The notes beneath the pieces are model-generated. The model saw only the letters and a program-made list of their open reading frames with translations, was not told where the DNA came from and did not search any database. Both the position numbers and the translations under genes were made by a program. Shown here one piece after another: positions 34,464-43,575 of a stretch of 64,000 bases of DNA. Every line of letters begins with the position of its first letter. Positions within the stretch are counted from its first letter, which is position 1. The DNA comes from Anaerolineaceae bacterium (GTDB lineage: Bacteria; Chloroflexota; Anaerolineae; Aggregatilineales; Phototrophicaceae): positions 1-64,000 of the forward strand of contig NZXX01000010.1 of assembly GCA_002702065.1 (NCBI GenBank), read 5' to 3'.

Positions 34464-35407
34464 TGTTTATGGAATATCGTACACTGGGCCGCACCGGACT
34501 GCGCGTATCGGTTATGGGGTTGGGCGCAGGCGGGCCAAGCCGCCTCGGCCAGCGCGACAACGTCAACACAGAGTCGGAATCGGCCAATATTCTGCGGCAG
34601 GCGCTCGACTCGGGGGTCAACTTCATCGACACCGCCCAGGCCTACGGGACCGAGGGGATTGTCGGGCAGGCGATTGCCGGGCGCGACCGCAGTTCGGTCA
34701 TCATCTCGACCAAAAAGTCTGTTGGCTCTAACCCGATTACCCGTGATGAACTGCGCACTGGCCTCGAAAACAGCCTGCGCCAGTTGGGCACGGATTATAT
34801 TGACGTGTATCATCTGCATGGGGTCGCGCCGGAGAATTACGCCTACTGCCGCAGCGAACTGGTGCCGGTGATGCAGGATATGCAGCAGCAGGGTAAGATT
34901 CGGTTTATCGGGGTGACAGAAGCGTGGAACTCCGACCTGTCGCACGAGATGTTGAAGCAGGCCCTGCAGGATGATGTCTGGGATGTCATGATGATCGGCT
35001 TTAATGTGCTGAACCAGACTGCACGCGATACCGTGCTGGTGCCCGCCATGCAGCAGAATATCGGCACGCTGATCATGTTCGCCGTGCGTCTGGCGCTCAG
35101 TCGATCCGACCGGTTGAGCGAAGAGGTACAAAAACTGATCGAGCAGGGACAGATCGACCCGGCAGAGATCGACATCGACGACCCGCTGGGCTTTGCGCTG
35201 AGCGAGGGTGGGGCGATCAGTGTGCCGGACGCGGCCTATCGTTTCTGCCGCGAAGAACCGGGGACGCACGTGATCCTATCCGGCACAGGCAACCCGGCGC
35301 ATTTGCAGGACAACCTGGCGTCGTTCGAGCGCCCGCCGCTGCCCGAATCCGTGATGCAGCGGATGAAGCATATCTTCCGCAATGTGGATTCGGTAACGGG
35401 GCAGTAG
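34463..35407 (+). CDS. Aldo/keto reductase
   Basis: A 314-residue AKR. It begins MEYRTLGRTGLRVSVMGLGAGG, with SGVNFIDTAQAYG (catalytic Asp and Tyr), ISTKKSVG (catalytic Lys) and LRQLGTDYIDVYHLHG (catalytic His). The cofactor-binding C-terminal part HVILSGTGNPAHLQDNL is typical. It is coupled to the SDR upstream, and both may act on one sugar or polyol. Start could be 34463 or the in-frame ATG at 34469. Confidence 0.92.
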   Translation: MFMEYRTLGRTGLRVSVMGLGAGGPSRLGQRDNVNTESESANILRQALDSGVNFIDTAQAYGTEGIVGQAIAGRDRSSVIISTKKSVGSNPITRDELRTGLENSLRQLGTDYIDVYHLHGVAPENYAYCRSELVPVMQDMQQQGKIRFIGVTEAWNSDLSHEMLKQALQDDVWDVMMIGFNVLNQTARDTVLVPAMQQNIGTLIMFAVRLALSRSDRLSEEVQKLIEQGQIDPAEIDIDDPLGFALSEGGAISVPDAAYRFCREEPGTHVILSGTGNPAHLQDNLASFERPPLPESVMQRMKHIFRNVDSVTGQ

Positions 35408-35465
35408 GGGGTATCGCCGTGGAGCCAACCGTCCCTGACCTGGCGTTATCCGCGAAATGTGAACC

Positions 35466-35507
35466 GTAGGGACGCAGCGTACCCGCGAAGGGTATCCCTG
35501 CTGCGTT
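35466..35507. repeat. Dispersed palindrome, family A (degenerate copy)
   Basis: GTAGGGACGCAGC is followed by TACCC/GGGTA and GCTGCGT arms, giving an imperfect nested hairpin between the AKR and epimerase genes. It shares the GTAGGG-ACG head with the other copies. Confidence 0.6.
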
Positions 35508-35539
35508 TGGGTGTCATTTCTATTTGAGGAAGAAACCGT

Positions 35540-36391
35540 ATGTTTAAAATTTCCATCTTTACCGTCATGATCCCGGACCTGACGCCGGAGGAGGCCGGGA
35601 AGACGCTGAAGCAAGCCGGCTATGATGGCGTCGAGTGGCGGGTGACGGCCCCGAACATCGACAAGGATCAGCCACCAGCCTTCTGGTCGAACAACTGGTG
35701 CACGCTGGCCCTCACGCCCGGCGAGGCGGAACGTGCCAAAAAAATCGCCGACGAAAACGGGCTGGAGATGCCGGGGCTGGGGACGTATATCAACGTGGGC
35801 GATATCGCCTCGGTCGAGGAAGCGATGGCCTTTGCCCGGACGTGCGGCGCACGCAACATTCGCGTCAACCCGGGCCGCTGGCCTGACCCGGACGGCATTT
35901 CCTATGCCGATAGTTATGATCGCGCCGTGCATTTCCTGACAGAGTGCGAGGCATTGGGCAAGCAGTACGGTGTCCGCGCCATTGTCGAGATGCATCATGG
36001 CACGATCACATGCAGTGCCGCGCTGGCCCGCCGGCTGGTGGAGCGCTTCGACCCGGATTACATCGGGGTGCTGCATGACGCGGGTAACATGGTCCACGAA
36101 GGTTTTGAAAACTACGATATGGGCATTCAACTGCTGGGGCCCTACCTCTCGCACGTTCATATCAAGAATGCAGCCTGGCAGCGGCCCGATGATGGCGGGG
36201 TGTGGACCTCGCAGTGGGCACCGCTGGAAGATGGCGTCGTCAACTGGGATGACCTGTTCGGCGCGCTGAAGAAAGCCAATTATCAGGGCTGGCTGGGGCT
36301 GGAAGATTTCAGCGGTACACGCCCCACGCCGGAAGCCCTCACTTACGATCTGAAGTTCCTGAAAGATGCCATTAACCGGGTTTATGCCTGA
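35540..36391 (+). CDS. Sugar phosphate isomerase/epimerase (xylose-isomerase-like TIM barrel)
   Basis: A 283-residue TIM barrel of the AP-endonuclease-2/xylose-isomerase-like family. IFTVMIPDLTPEEAGKTLKQAGYDGVEWRV is the family opening, with metal-ligand region VEMHHGTI, YIGVLHDAGNMVHEG, YLSHVHIKNA and the final GLEDFSGT. Such enzymes epimerise or isomerise keto-sugars or inositol-derived sugars. The Gfo oxidoreductase gene starts 14 nt later, suggesting a common catabolic operon. Confidence 0.9.
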   Translation: MFKISIFTVMIPDLTPEEAGKTLKQAGYDGVEWRVTAPNIDKDQPPAFWSNNWCTLALTPGEAERAKKIADENGLEMPGLGTYINVGDIASVEEAMAFARTCGARNIRVNPGRWPDPDGISYADSYDRAVHFLTECEALGKQYGVRAIVEMHHGTITCSAALARRLVERFDPDYIGVLHDAGNMVHEGFENYDMGIQLLGPYLSHVHIKNAAWQRPDDGGVWTSQWAPLEDGVVNWDDLFGALKKANYQGWLGLEDFSGTRPTPEALTYDLKFLKDAINRVYA

Positions 36392-36405
36392 TCGGAGAAT
36401 AAATC

Positions 36406-37515
36406 ATGAGCCAGCAAAAAGTTCGTTACGCCCTTGTCGGCGTTGGGTCCAATGTTTACAACATGCATAAGCGCGGCCTCGACCTGCCGGGGATGGAGAT
36501 CGCTGCCGTCTGTGACATCCGCGAAGAACCGGCCAAGCGGGAGGCCGAAGCCTGGAACTGCCCGTACTACCTCGACTACAAGCAGATGATTGACGAGGTC
36601 AAGCCGGACGCATTTGTCGTAATGGTGCCGCATACGCTGCATGCTGAGATGTCGATTTATGCCATGCGCGCCGGGGTGAATGTACTGTGCGAAAAGCCGA
36701 TGGCGATTCATCCTGCCGAAGCTGACGAAATGAACCGTGTTGCGCAGGAAACCGGCAAGATTCTGGCGATCAACTTTCAGCAGCGGCTGCGCCCGGAAGT
36801 GGTCGCGGCCAAAGAACTGATCGACGAAGGCCGGTTGGGCAAAATCCAGCATGTCGATGTCAAGATTACCTGGACTCGCACCTACAAGTATTACCGTGAG
36901 GCCGGTTGGCGCGGGACGTGGGCAGGCGAGGGCGGCGCTCTGCTGATGAACCAGGCCCCGCACGACCTCGACATGATCTGCCATCTGGTCGGGATGCCCA
37001 GCCGGGTTTATGCCTGGACACCCACCATCGCGCATCAGATCGCGCCGGAAGACACAGCGCAGGCGATGCTGCAATGGGAGAACGGTGCGATGGGCAACTT
37101 CCATGCCAGTACCGCCGAATCCGGCCAGTCGCAGCGGTTTGAGATTATCGGCACGGGCGGCTACATGCAGATCAACAAGGGGACGCTCAGCTTTGCCAGC
37201 TTCGATACTGACGTGGTCGAATTTCTGAAGACCAGCGACAATGCGTTTGGCGCGCCCAAGCTGGTTGAACAGCAGATTGATCTGGATGAGAACTTTGAAG
37301 GCTCTCACCGCGACGTTCACCGCGATTTTTACAACGCCATCGTCAGCGGCAAACCGGTCAGCGCCAATGGCACCACCGGCATTCAGGGGCTGGAACTGGC
37401 GAACGCCATGATCTACTCGAACTACACCGGGCAGGCGGTCGATTTCCCGCTGAACCGGGAGAAGTACGCGGCGCTGCTGGCAGACCTGCGGGCCAAGGAA
37501 GCAGCGTCCCAATAG
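36406..37515 (+). CDS. Gfo/Idh/MocA family oxidoreductase
   Basis: A 369-residue NAD(P)-dependent dehydrogenase: YALVGVGSNVYNMHKRGLDLPGMEIAAVCD, CEKPMAIHPAEADEM (catalytic Lys), and GGALLMNQAPHDLDMICHLVGMPSRV with the His-x2-Asp pattern. It probably oxidises a sugar or cyclitol. It is flanked by two xylose-isomerase-like epimerases in the same orientation. Confidence 0.94.
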   Translation: MSQQKVRYALVGVGSNVYNMHKRGLDLPGMEIAAVCDIREEPAKREAEAWNCPYYLDYKQMIDEVKPDAFVVMVPHTLHAEMSIYAMRAGVNVLCEKPMAIHPAEADEMNRVAQETGKILAINFQQRLRPEVVAAKELIDEGRLGKIQHVDVKITWTRTYKYYREAGWRGTWAGEGGALLMNQAPHDLDMICHLVGMPSRVYAWTPTIAHQIAPEDTAQAMLQWENGAMGNFHASTAESGQSQRFEIIGTGGYMQINKGTLSFASFDTDVVEFLKTSDNAFGAPKLVEQQIDLDENFEGSHRDVHRDFYNAIVSGKPVSANGTTGIQGLELANAMIYSNYTGQAVDFPLNREKYAALLADLRAKEAASQ

Positions 37516-37560
37516 CTAATACAGGGCCTGTCCGTCATCAGGGTGGTTCGGGGTGATTTT

Positions 37561-37613
37561 GTAGGGACGACCTTCTGGTCGTCCGTCTCGGACAGCAAAA
37601 ATGCTGTCCCTAC
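37561..37613. repeat. Dispersed palindrome, family A (three-way-junction copy)
   Basis: Outer arms GTAGGGAC and GTCCCTAC enclose two hairpins, GACGACC-TTCT-GGTCGTC and GGACAGCA-AAAA-TGCTGTCC. This copy could fold as a cloverleaf-like structure. It sits between the Gfo and epimerase genes. Confidence 0.75.
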
Positions 37614-37663
37614 GCTTGCTGCCTTTCATGATGGACAGGTTCACAAAGAAGGGAGAAACAGAC

Positions 37664-38509
37664 ATGGCAGGGGTCACACTCAGTGCGTTTGGCGACGAAA
37701 TTGCCGAGCCGCTGGAAGATCAACTGAAGCTGTTGAAGGAATTGAAGGTCAATGGGCTGGAATGCCGGGCGGCGTGGGGCACGAATGTCCTGCGCATGAC
37801 CGACGAGCAGGCGCAGCAGGTGCGGGACCTGTGCGACGCGGCGGGGATTCCGGTGCGCTGCATTGGCAGCCCCATCGGCAAATCACCGCTGGCAGACCCG
37901 ATTGACAAGGAACTCGCCAACCTGGATCGAATCATCGAAATTGGCGAAATTCTCGGCACCAAACACATACGTATTTTTTCGTTTTACCCGGCGGATACCA
38001 GCACCAATGCCCACTATGACCAGTATGTCCCCGAAGTGGTGGACCGGCTGGGGCAGTTGACGGAACGGGCGTCGAGCGCCGGTTACTATCTGCTGCACGA
38101 AAATGAAAAAGACATCGTGGGCGATACGCCGGAGCGGTGTGAGGCGTTGGTCAGCGGGGTGGACAGCCCATTCCTGCGCCTGATCTGGGACCCGGCCAAC
38201 TTTGTGCAGGTCGGCGTCGATAAGCTGACGGACCGCTACTGGGATTTGCTCAGCCCGTATATCGGCTACATTCACATCAAGGATGCGCGTCTGGCTGATG
38301 GCACCGTCACGGCAGCGGGCGAGGGCGACGGGCAGATTCCCGAACTGCTGACGCGGCTGAAGGAATCCGGTTACAGCGGTGTGCTGGCGCTGGAGCCGCA
38401 CCTCAAGGTGGCCGCACACAGCACCGGCTTCAGCGGCATGGATGGCATGACCTATGCGGTCACCGCCCTCCGCAAAGTCATGGCCGATGTCGGCATGGCC
38501 GAAGCCTGA
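37664..38509 (+). CDS. Sugar phosphate isomerase/epimerase (xylose-isomerase-like TIM barrel)
   Basis: A 281-residue paralogue of the epimerase at 35540. It has LSAFGDEIAEPLEDQLKLLKELKVNGLECR, LLHENEKDIVGDTPERC (metal Glu), LRLIWDPANFVQVG, YIGYIHIKDARLADG and LALEPHLK. The ATG at 37664 follows AAGGGAG by 8 nt; an upstream in-frame start lies in the repeat and is unlikely. It likely acts with the Gfo oxidoreductase before it. Confidence 0.9.
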   Translation: MAGVTLSAFGDEIAEPLEDQLKLLKELKVNGLECRAAWGTNVLRMTDEQAQQVRDLCDAAGIPVRCIGSPIGKSPLADPIDKELANLDRIIEIGEILGTKHIRIFSFYPADTSTNAHYDQYVPEVVDRLGQLTERASSAGYYLLHENEKDIVGDTPERCEALVSGVDSPFLRLIWDPANFVQVGVDKLTDRYWDLLSPYIGYIHIKDARLADGTVTAAGEGDGQIPELLTRLKESGYSGVLALEPHLKVAAHSTGFSGMDGMTYAVTALRKVMADVGMAEA

Positions 38510-38524
38510 TTTCTGACGACATAA

Positions 38525-38580
38525 CGCCTCACCCGCTGTGTGAGTTGGCCTTTGCGCTTCTCGCGCAGGGGGTGAAGGCG
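38525..38580. repeat. Degenerate inverted repeat resembling family B
   Basis: CGCCTCACCCGC is matched by GCAGGGGGTGAAGGCG about 40 nt later. It is shorter and less perfect than the copies at 25419 and 48129. The remaining part of the 282-nt gap before the P-type ATPase shows nothing clear. Confidence 0.4.
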
Positions 38581-38791
38581 TTCGCAAGTGGTTAACCTCG
38601 CTCTAACGCACTGCTGCCAGAATATATCACCACCAGATACCCTAAATACTGGGGGGTGAGGCACATTGACTGCGGTATTGAATCCTCGCTATGATGATGC
38701 CCGTAGCTTAAGAAATCCATGCTTCATCAATAGTATGGTCCTCACTCTGTTCCAGGTTTATCAACCAAATAGGTAAGTGGAGTCCACTGGT

Positions 38792-41599
38792 ATGGCTGTT
38801 GAGCAATCCGCCGGTCAGACTGTCTTGGCCCCATCGTCGGCACAGGACTGGCATCTATTCCCCCTTCAGAAGACCTTTGATACCGTCGAGTCGAGCGCGG
38901 ACGGGCTGCAACCCGCTGAAGCCGAGGCGCGGCTGAAGGCGCATGGCCCGAATGAACTGATCGAAAAACCACCGACCAGCCCGCTCAAGATTTTCTGGGA
39001 GCAGATGACCAATCCGCTGGTGCTGCTGCTGCTGTTCGCGGCGGGCATCTCCGCGCTGCTGGGTAAGGTGGACAGCGTCATTGCGATTATGGCGATTGTC
39101 ATCCTCAATGCGGCGTTGGGTGTGTTTCAGGAATACCGCGCCGAGCAGGCGATGGCGGCCCTCAAGCAGATGGCGGCGCCGCTGGTGCGGGTACGCCGGG
39201 CGGGGCAGGTGTTGGATGTGCGCGCGCGTGAACTGGTGCCGGGGGATGTGGTGCTGCTGGAAGCGGGCAGCGTCATCCCGGCGGATTCGCGGGTGATTGT
39301 GGCGGCGAACCTGAGCGTGCAGGAAGCGTCCTTAACCGGCGAGTCGCTGCCCGTACAGAAAACCACCGATGCGCTGCAAAAGGCGGATGTGCCGCTGGCA
39401 GACCGGCGCAACATGGTCTATATGGGCACATCCGTCACTTATGGGCGTGGTGAAGTGATCGTTGTCAAAACCGGGATGCAAACCGAACTGGGCCGCATCG
39501 CCGAGTTGATCCAGACAGCGGAGGATGGCACCACACCGTTGCAGCGGCGCATGGCGGAGGTCGGCAAGGTGCTGGTGGTGGCGGCATTGGGCGTGCTGGC
39601 ACTGGCTTTTGTCATTGGCCTGATCGCGGGTCAAACGCTGGATGATGTGCTGCTCAACGCGGTGGCGATCGCGGTGGCGGTCGTGCCGGAAGGTTTACCC
39701 GCAGTCGTGACGATCGCGCTGGCATTAGGGGCACAGCGGATGCTGCGCCGCAACGCATTGATTCGCAAGCTGCCGGCTGTCGAAACGCTCGGCTCGGTGA
39801 CGACGATCTGCTCGGACAAAACCGGCACGCTCACCGAGAACCGGATGACGGTGAAAGTGGTAGATGTCGCTGGCGAGACGATTGACCTGGATGAACTGGT
39901 CGGGCGCGGCATGGGGGCGCTGGTGCGTGCCAATGGCAGTGCGCCATCACCGCACAAGGCGCAGGCGCTGGTGCTGGCCGGGACGGCTTTGTGCAGCGAT
40001 GTGCTGGTGGAACATGACCCCAACGGCGGGCTGCGCCTGCTCGGTGATCCGACCGAGGGGGCGCTGGTGGCGGCGACGGAACGCTTCGGCATCGACCGGA
40101 CACACCTTCAAACTGTGCTGCCGCGTGTGGGCGAAGCGCCATTTTCATCAGAACGCAAGCGTATGACCACCGTCCACCGGCTGAACCAGCAAATGGACGC
40201 GACCCCGGCGGATCAGTATCTGCTGGACCTGATGGGCGCGGACCCGCAGCATACGATTGTACTCACCAAAGGCTCGGTGGATGGCCTGCTGGACATCAGC
40301 GACCGCGCCTGGCTTGATGGTCAGGCGGTGACACTGACGCCTGAATTGCGCAGTCGTATCGAGGCAGCCAATAACCAGCTGGCCGAAGGTGGTCTGCGCG
40401 TGCTTGGTCTGGCGTTCGATACACTGGACGCGCACCCTCAGGACTGGCAGCCGGAAACGCTCGAACACAGCCTGACATTTGTGGGCATGGTAGGCATGAT
40501 CGACCCGCCCCGTCGCGAAGTCAAATCGGCAGTGGCGATCTGCCGCGAGGCTGGCATTCGCCCGGTGATGATTACCGGCGATCATCCGCTGACAGCGTTC
40601 AATATCGCGCGTGAACTCGACATCGCCAAACCCGGCACCCGCGTGCTGACCGGGCAGGACCTCAACCGTATGTCGCAGGAAGAACTGGAAGCGGTGGTAG
40701 AGGATGTGTCGGTGTATGCGCGTGTGTCGCCGGAACACAAAATGAACATCGTGCAGGCGCTGCAAACACGGGGCCATGTGGTGGCCATGACCGGCGACGG
40801 CGTGAACGATGCCCCGGCGCTCAAGCGCAGCGACATCGGCGTGGCGATGGGCATCACCGGGACGGATGTCTCGAAAGAGGCGGCGGATATGGTGCTGGTG
40901 GATGACAATTTCACCACCATCGTCAGCTCGGTTGAAGAAGGCCGCACCATCTTTGATAACGTGCGCCGCTTTATCAAGTACCTGCTGGCGAGCAATACCG
41001 GCGAACTGATCGTGCTGCTGGTCAGCGACCTGATCGCGGGCATGTCGCTGCCGCTGACGACGCTGCAAATCCTGTGGATGAACCTGATTACGGACGGTAT
41101 TCCGGCGCTGGCGCTGGGTGTGGAACGGTCCGAAAAGGGGAGTATGAAACGATCCCCCTACCAGCCTAACGAGAGCATCTTCGGGCGCGGGCTGGGGCGG
41201 CACGTGCTGCTGATCGGCTCGGTCATGGGTATCACCGGGCTGTCGCTGGGTTACTGGGCATGGTCCACGAACGTCACGGCGGCCAATGGTGAACCCGCGT
41301 GGAACACCATCGTATTTATGTTCCTGATGCTGGCGCAGATGGGTCACGCCATCAGCCTGCGGTCGCACCGCGAGACGGTCTTTTCGCTGCCGTTCTTTGG
41401 CAATCGTCTGCTGCTGGCGGCAGTGGCTGGCACGGTCATCCTGCAATTGATCGCCGTTTATACCCCGTTCTTCAATAACCTGTTTGGCACCAACCCGCTG
41501 ACCCCGCAGCAGCTTCTGATCTGTCTGGCGGTGGGGACGGTCGTATTCTGGGTGTCCGAACTGGAAAAGCTGCTGATCCGGCGCGGCGTGCTGCGGTAA
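38792..41599 (+). CDS. P-type cation ATPase, Ca2+-ATPase-like (P2 type)
   Basis: A 935-residue pump with cytoplasmic N-terminal domain and ten predicted membrane helices. The dephosphorylation motif TGES is at 182-185. The phosphorylated Asp is Asp342 in CSDKTGTLTENRM, and the hinge is MTGDGVNDAPALKRSDIGVAMG. The M4 motif VPEGLPAVVT and M6 motif NLITDGIPALALG match the ion-binding residues of SERCA/PMR1-type Ca2+ pumps, so export of Ca2+ (or Mn2+) is likely. The ATG at 38792 has GGAG upstream; a GTG five codons earlier is less likely. A strong terminator follows. Confidence 0.93.
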   Translation: MAVEQSAGQTVLAPSSAQDWHLFPLQKTFDTVESSADGLQPAEAEARLKAHGPNELIEKPPTSPLKIFWEQMTNPLVLLLLFAAGISALLGKVDSVIAIMAIVILNAALGVFQEYRAEQAMAALKQMAAPLVRVRRAGQVLDVRARELVPGDVVLLEAGSVIPADSRVIVAANLSVQEASLTGESLPVQKTTDALQKADVPLADRRNMVYMGTSVTYGRGEVIVVKTGMQTELGRIAELIQTAEDGTTPLQRRMAEVGKVLVVAALGVLALAFVIGLIAGQTLDDVLLNAVAIAVAVVPEGLPAVVTIALALGAQRMLRRNALIRKLPAVETLGSVTTICSDKTGTLTENRMTVKVVDVAGETIDLDELVGRGMGALVRANGSAPSPHKAQALVLAGTALCSDVLVEHDPNGGLRLLGDPTEGALVAATERFGIDRTHLQTVLPRVGEAPFSSERKRMTTVHRLNQQMDATPADQYLLDLMGADPQHTIVLTKGSVDGLLDISDRAWLDGQAVTLTPELRSRIEAANNQLAEGGLRVLGLAFDTLDAHPQDWQPETLEHSLTFVGMVGMIDPPRREVKSAVAICREAGIRPVMITGDHPLTAFNIARELDIAKPGTRVLTGQDLNRMSQEELEAVVEDVSVYARVSPEHKMNIVQALQTRGHVVAMTGDGVNDAPALKRSDIGVAMGITGTDVSKEAADMVLVDDNFTTIVSSVEEGRTIFDNVRRFIKYLLASNTGELIVLLVSDLIAGMSLPLTTLQILWMNLITDGIPALALGVERSEKGSMKRSPYQPNESIFGRGLGRHVLLIGSVMGITGLSLGYWAWSTNVTAANGEPAWNTIVFMFLMLAQMGHAISLRSHRETVFSLPFFGNRLLLAAVAGTVILQLIAVYTPFFNNLFGTNPLTPQQLLICLAVGTVVFWVSELEKLLIRRGVLR

Positions 41600-41638
41600 G
41601 CGTGAGACTCTGCGCGGTTGATGGGAAACTTTCGAGCC

Positions 41639-41668
41639 AACAGGCCATCCAGAACGGGGTGGCCTGTT
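41639..41668 (+). terminator. Terminator after the P-type ATPase
   Basis: AACAGGCCA and TGGCCTGTT form a perfect 9-bp stem with a 12-nt loop, followed by an AT-rich tract (ATATTTCTTG). Confidence 0.7.
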
Positions 41669-41789
41669 ATATTTCTTGTGTATCAGCGCCGTTCTTCTGA
41701 CTTACCCAGGACTATTTTTGCCCCCACCGGCGCATTTTCGGTTATGCTCACGCTGCATACTTAGCCAGGATTGGGTGTGAGGTGGGGAA

Positions 41790-42467
41790 ATGCGCAATTT
41801 GCTAATCAAGGCGTTCGTGGGCTTTGCTTTTTTGATGCTGATTCTGGCGCTTACGCTGTTTCTGTCGGCGGGGTCGCTGAGCTATTGGCAGGCGCAGGTC
41901 TATCTGGCTGTCTTTGCCCTGTGTACGATTCTCATTACCCTGTATCTCGTCCGCTATGATCAGGAACTGCTGGCCGGGCGTGTGAAGGCCGGGCCTACCG
42001 CCGAGACGCAGCCGACTCAACGCATTATTCAAGGTCTGGCAAATCTGCTTTTCATTGCGCTGTTCATTGTGCCGGGGCTGGACTATCGCTTTGGGTGGTC
42101 GAACATCCCCCCGGTTCTGAGCCTGATCGCCAATGGTTTTGTGGCGCTGGGCTTTTACGTTGTTTTCCTCGTTTTCAGAGAGAACACCTATACACGCGGC
42201 ACCATCGAAGTTTCAACCGAGCAGCACGTGGTGACCAGCGGCCCCTACGCCGTTGTGCGGCATCCGATGTATGCCGGGGCGAGTATTTTGCTGATTTTCA
42301 CGCCGATTGCACTGGGGTCATGGGTCGCGCTGCCGCTGGCCGTGCTGCTGATTCTGGTCGTGGTGGCGCGCCTGCTGGATGAGGAGCAGTTCCTGCGGGC
42401 CAACCTGAACGGGTACCCGGCGTATTGCCAGCAGGTGCAGCACCGCCTGGTTCCGTTCGTCTGGTGA
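41790..42467 (+). CDS. Isoprenylcysteine carboxyl methyltransferase-like membrane protein
   Basis: A 225-residue polytopic protein with about five helices. The C-terminal SAM-binding signature VVTSGPYAVVRHPMYAGASILL and LDEEQFLRANLNGYPAYCQQV is that of the ICMT/PEMT-like membrane methyltransferases. Bacterial members methylate lipids or unknown small molecules. GAGGTGGGG precedes the ATG. It has no obvious operon partner. Confidence 0.9.
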   Translation: MRNLLIKAFVGFAFLMLILALTLFLSAGSLSYWQAQVYLAVFALCTILITLYLVRYDQELLAGRVKAGPTAETQPTQRIIQGLANLLFIALFIVPGLDYRFGWSNIPPVLSLIANGFVALGFYVVFLVFRENTYTRGTIEVSTEQHVVTSGPYAVVRHPMYAGASILLIFTPIALGSWVALPLAVLLILVVVARLLDEEQFLRANLNGYPAYCQQVQHRLVPFVW

Positions 42468-42510
42468 ACCGGTCGCAACCGCGCCCCGGCTTTCGTGCTA
42501 CACTCAGCCT

Positions 42511-43416
42511 ATGACCGATGTTCCACGCCAGCGAATTACCGATCTCCGCAGTTTGACTCTGGCCCCGAAACTGGGCGGTTTCTCCGCGCGGATTCGCGGT
42601 TGGGGGTTTTTCCTGCCGGAATGGTGGCGCAATTACCTGCATGTGCATTCGTACTTCGAAGTGTGTTATGCGTGGCAGGGGCGCGGCACATTTCGCATCA
42701 ACGGCGTGGATTACGATGTGCAGGCCGGGGATGTGTTTGTCGCCAAGCCGGATGAGCCGCACGAAATCATCTCCGCTCACGACGACCCGCTGGGCATCTA
42801 TTTCTGGTCGTACACGCTGGTGCCGCCACAGGTCAAAGGCGAACCCACCGAGATCGATCGCCTGCTGCATGCCTTCATGATCTCCCGCACCTGGGTACAC
42901 CCTGCCGACTCCATGCAGTCAACGCTGGATTTGCTGACCGGGGAGATTATCCGGCGCGAACCCGGCTACCGGCAAATGATCGAGGCGCTGGTGAGCAAAT
43001 TGCTGCTCGATACGGCACGGGCGGTCACCGATGTGCAGCCGGCTACCCCGGACACCCCGGCCCATGATTCGACGGATATGCTCGTGCGCGATATGGTGCG
43101 CTACCTGCACGACAACTACAACCGTCCGCTCCGTGTGCGCGATGTTGCTGCCCAGATTCACCTGAGCGAACGCCACACCAACCGCCTTTTTCGTCAGGTG
43201 ATGGGCGAATCCATCAAGGCTTACCTGACGCGTTTCCGGCTGGAGATCGCGGCGCAGCTGCTGCTCGAACAGCAGTCATCCGTCACCGAAGTCGCCTATG
43301 CCACCGGCTACAACGACGTGCGTTACTTTATCACTCTGTTTCGCCAGCATACCGGGTTTACGCCTGCTGTTTTCCAGCGACGCGAGGGCACCCGCTTTGT
43401 GCTGCCTGAGGGGTGA
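42511..43416 (+). CDS. AraC-family transcriptional regulator with cupin sensor
   Basis: Residues 45-110 form a cupin-type ligand domain (HVHSYFEVCYAWQGRGTFRINGVDYDVQAGDVFVAKPDEPHEI). The C-terminal hundred residues carry two helix-turn-helix motifs: VRDVAAQIHLSERHTNRLFRQVMG and VTEVAYATGYNDVRYFITLFRQHTGFTP. It probably senses a sugar and activates a nearby catabolic gene, for instance the downstream aldo-keto reductase. The target and ligand are unknown. Confidence 0.93.
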   Translation: MTDVPRQRITDLRSLTLAPKLGGFSARIRGWGFFLPEWWRNYLHVHSYFEVCYAWQGRGTFRINGVDYDVQAGDVFVAKPDEPHEIISAHDDPLGIYFWSYTLVPPQVKGEPTEIDRLLHAFMISRTWVHPADSMQSTLDLLTGEIIRREPGYRQMIEALVSKLLLDTARAVTDVQPATPDTPAHDSTDMLVRDMVRYLHDNYNRPLRVRDVAAQIHLSERHTNRLFRQVMGESIKAYLTRFRLEIAAQLLLEQQSSVTEVAYATGYNDVRYFITLFRQHTGFTPAVFQRREGTRFVLPEG

Positions 43417-43437
43417 ACCCAATTCGCAAAGCAGTCC

Positions 43438-43465
43438 GTAGGGGCGATTCGCGAATCGCCCCTAC
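43438..43465. repeat. Dispersed palindrome, family A (perfect copy)
   Basis: GTAGGGGCGATTCG plus its exact complement makes a perfect 28-bp palindrome just downstream of the AraC gene. Confidence 0.85.
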
Positions 43466-43575
43466 AATGTCGGTTTTACACGTTAGTATGTGGCTTCGTG
43501 GACCCCCTTGACTTCGAGCGCGCTCTAGGTTGTAGAGTTAGCCATATCTTAACCATGTACGGGGAGGAAATGGCG

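Noticed and set aside
40148..41446. Open frame of 432 codons antisense to the P-type ATPase
   Set aside because: It has low-complexity His/Arg/Gln content and no family motif, while the sense gene is complete.
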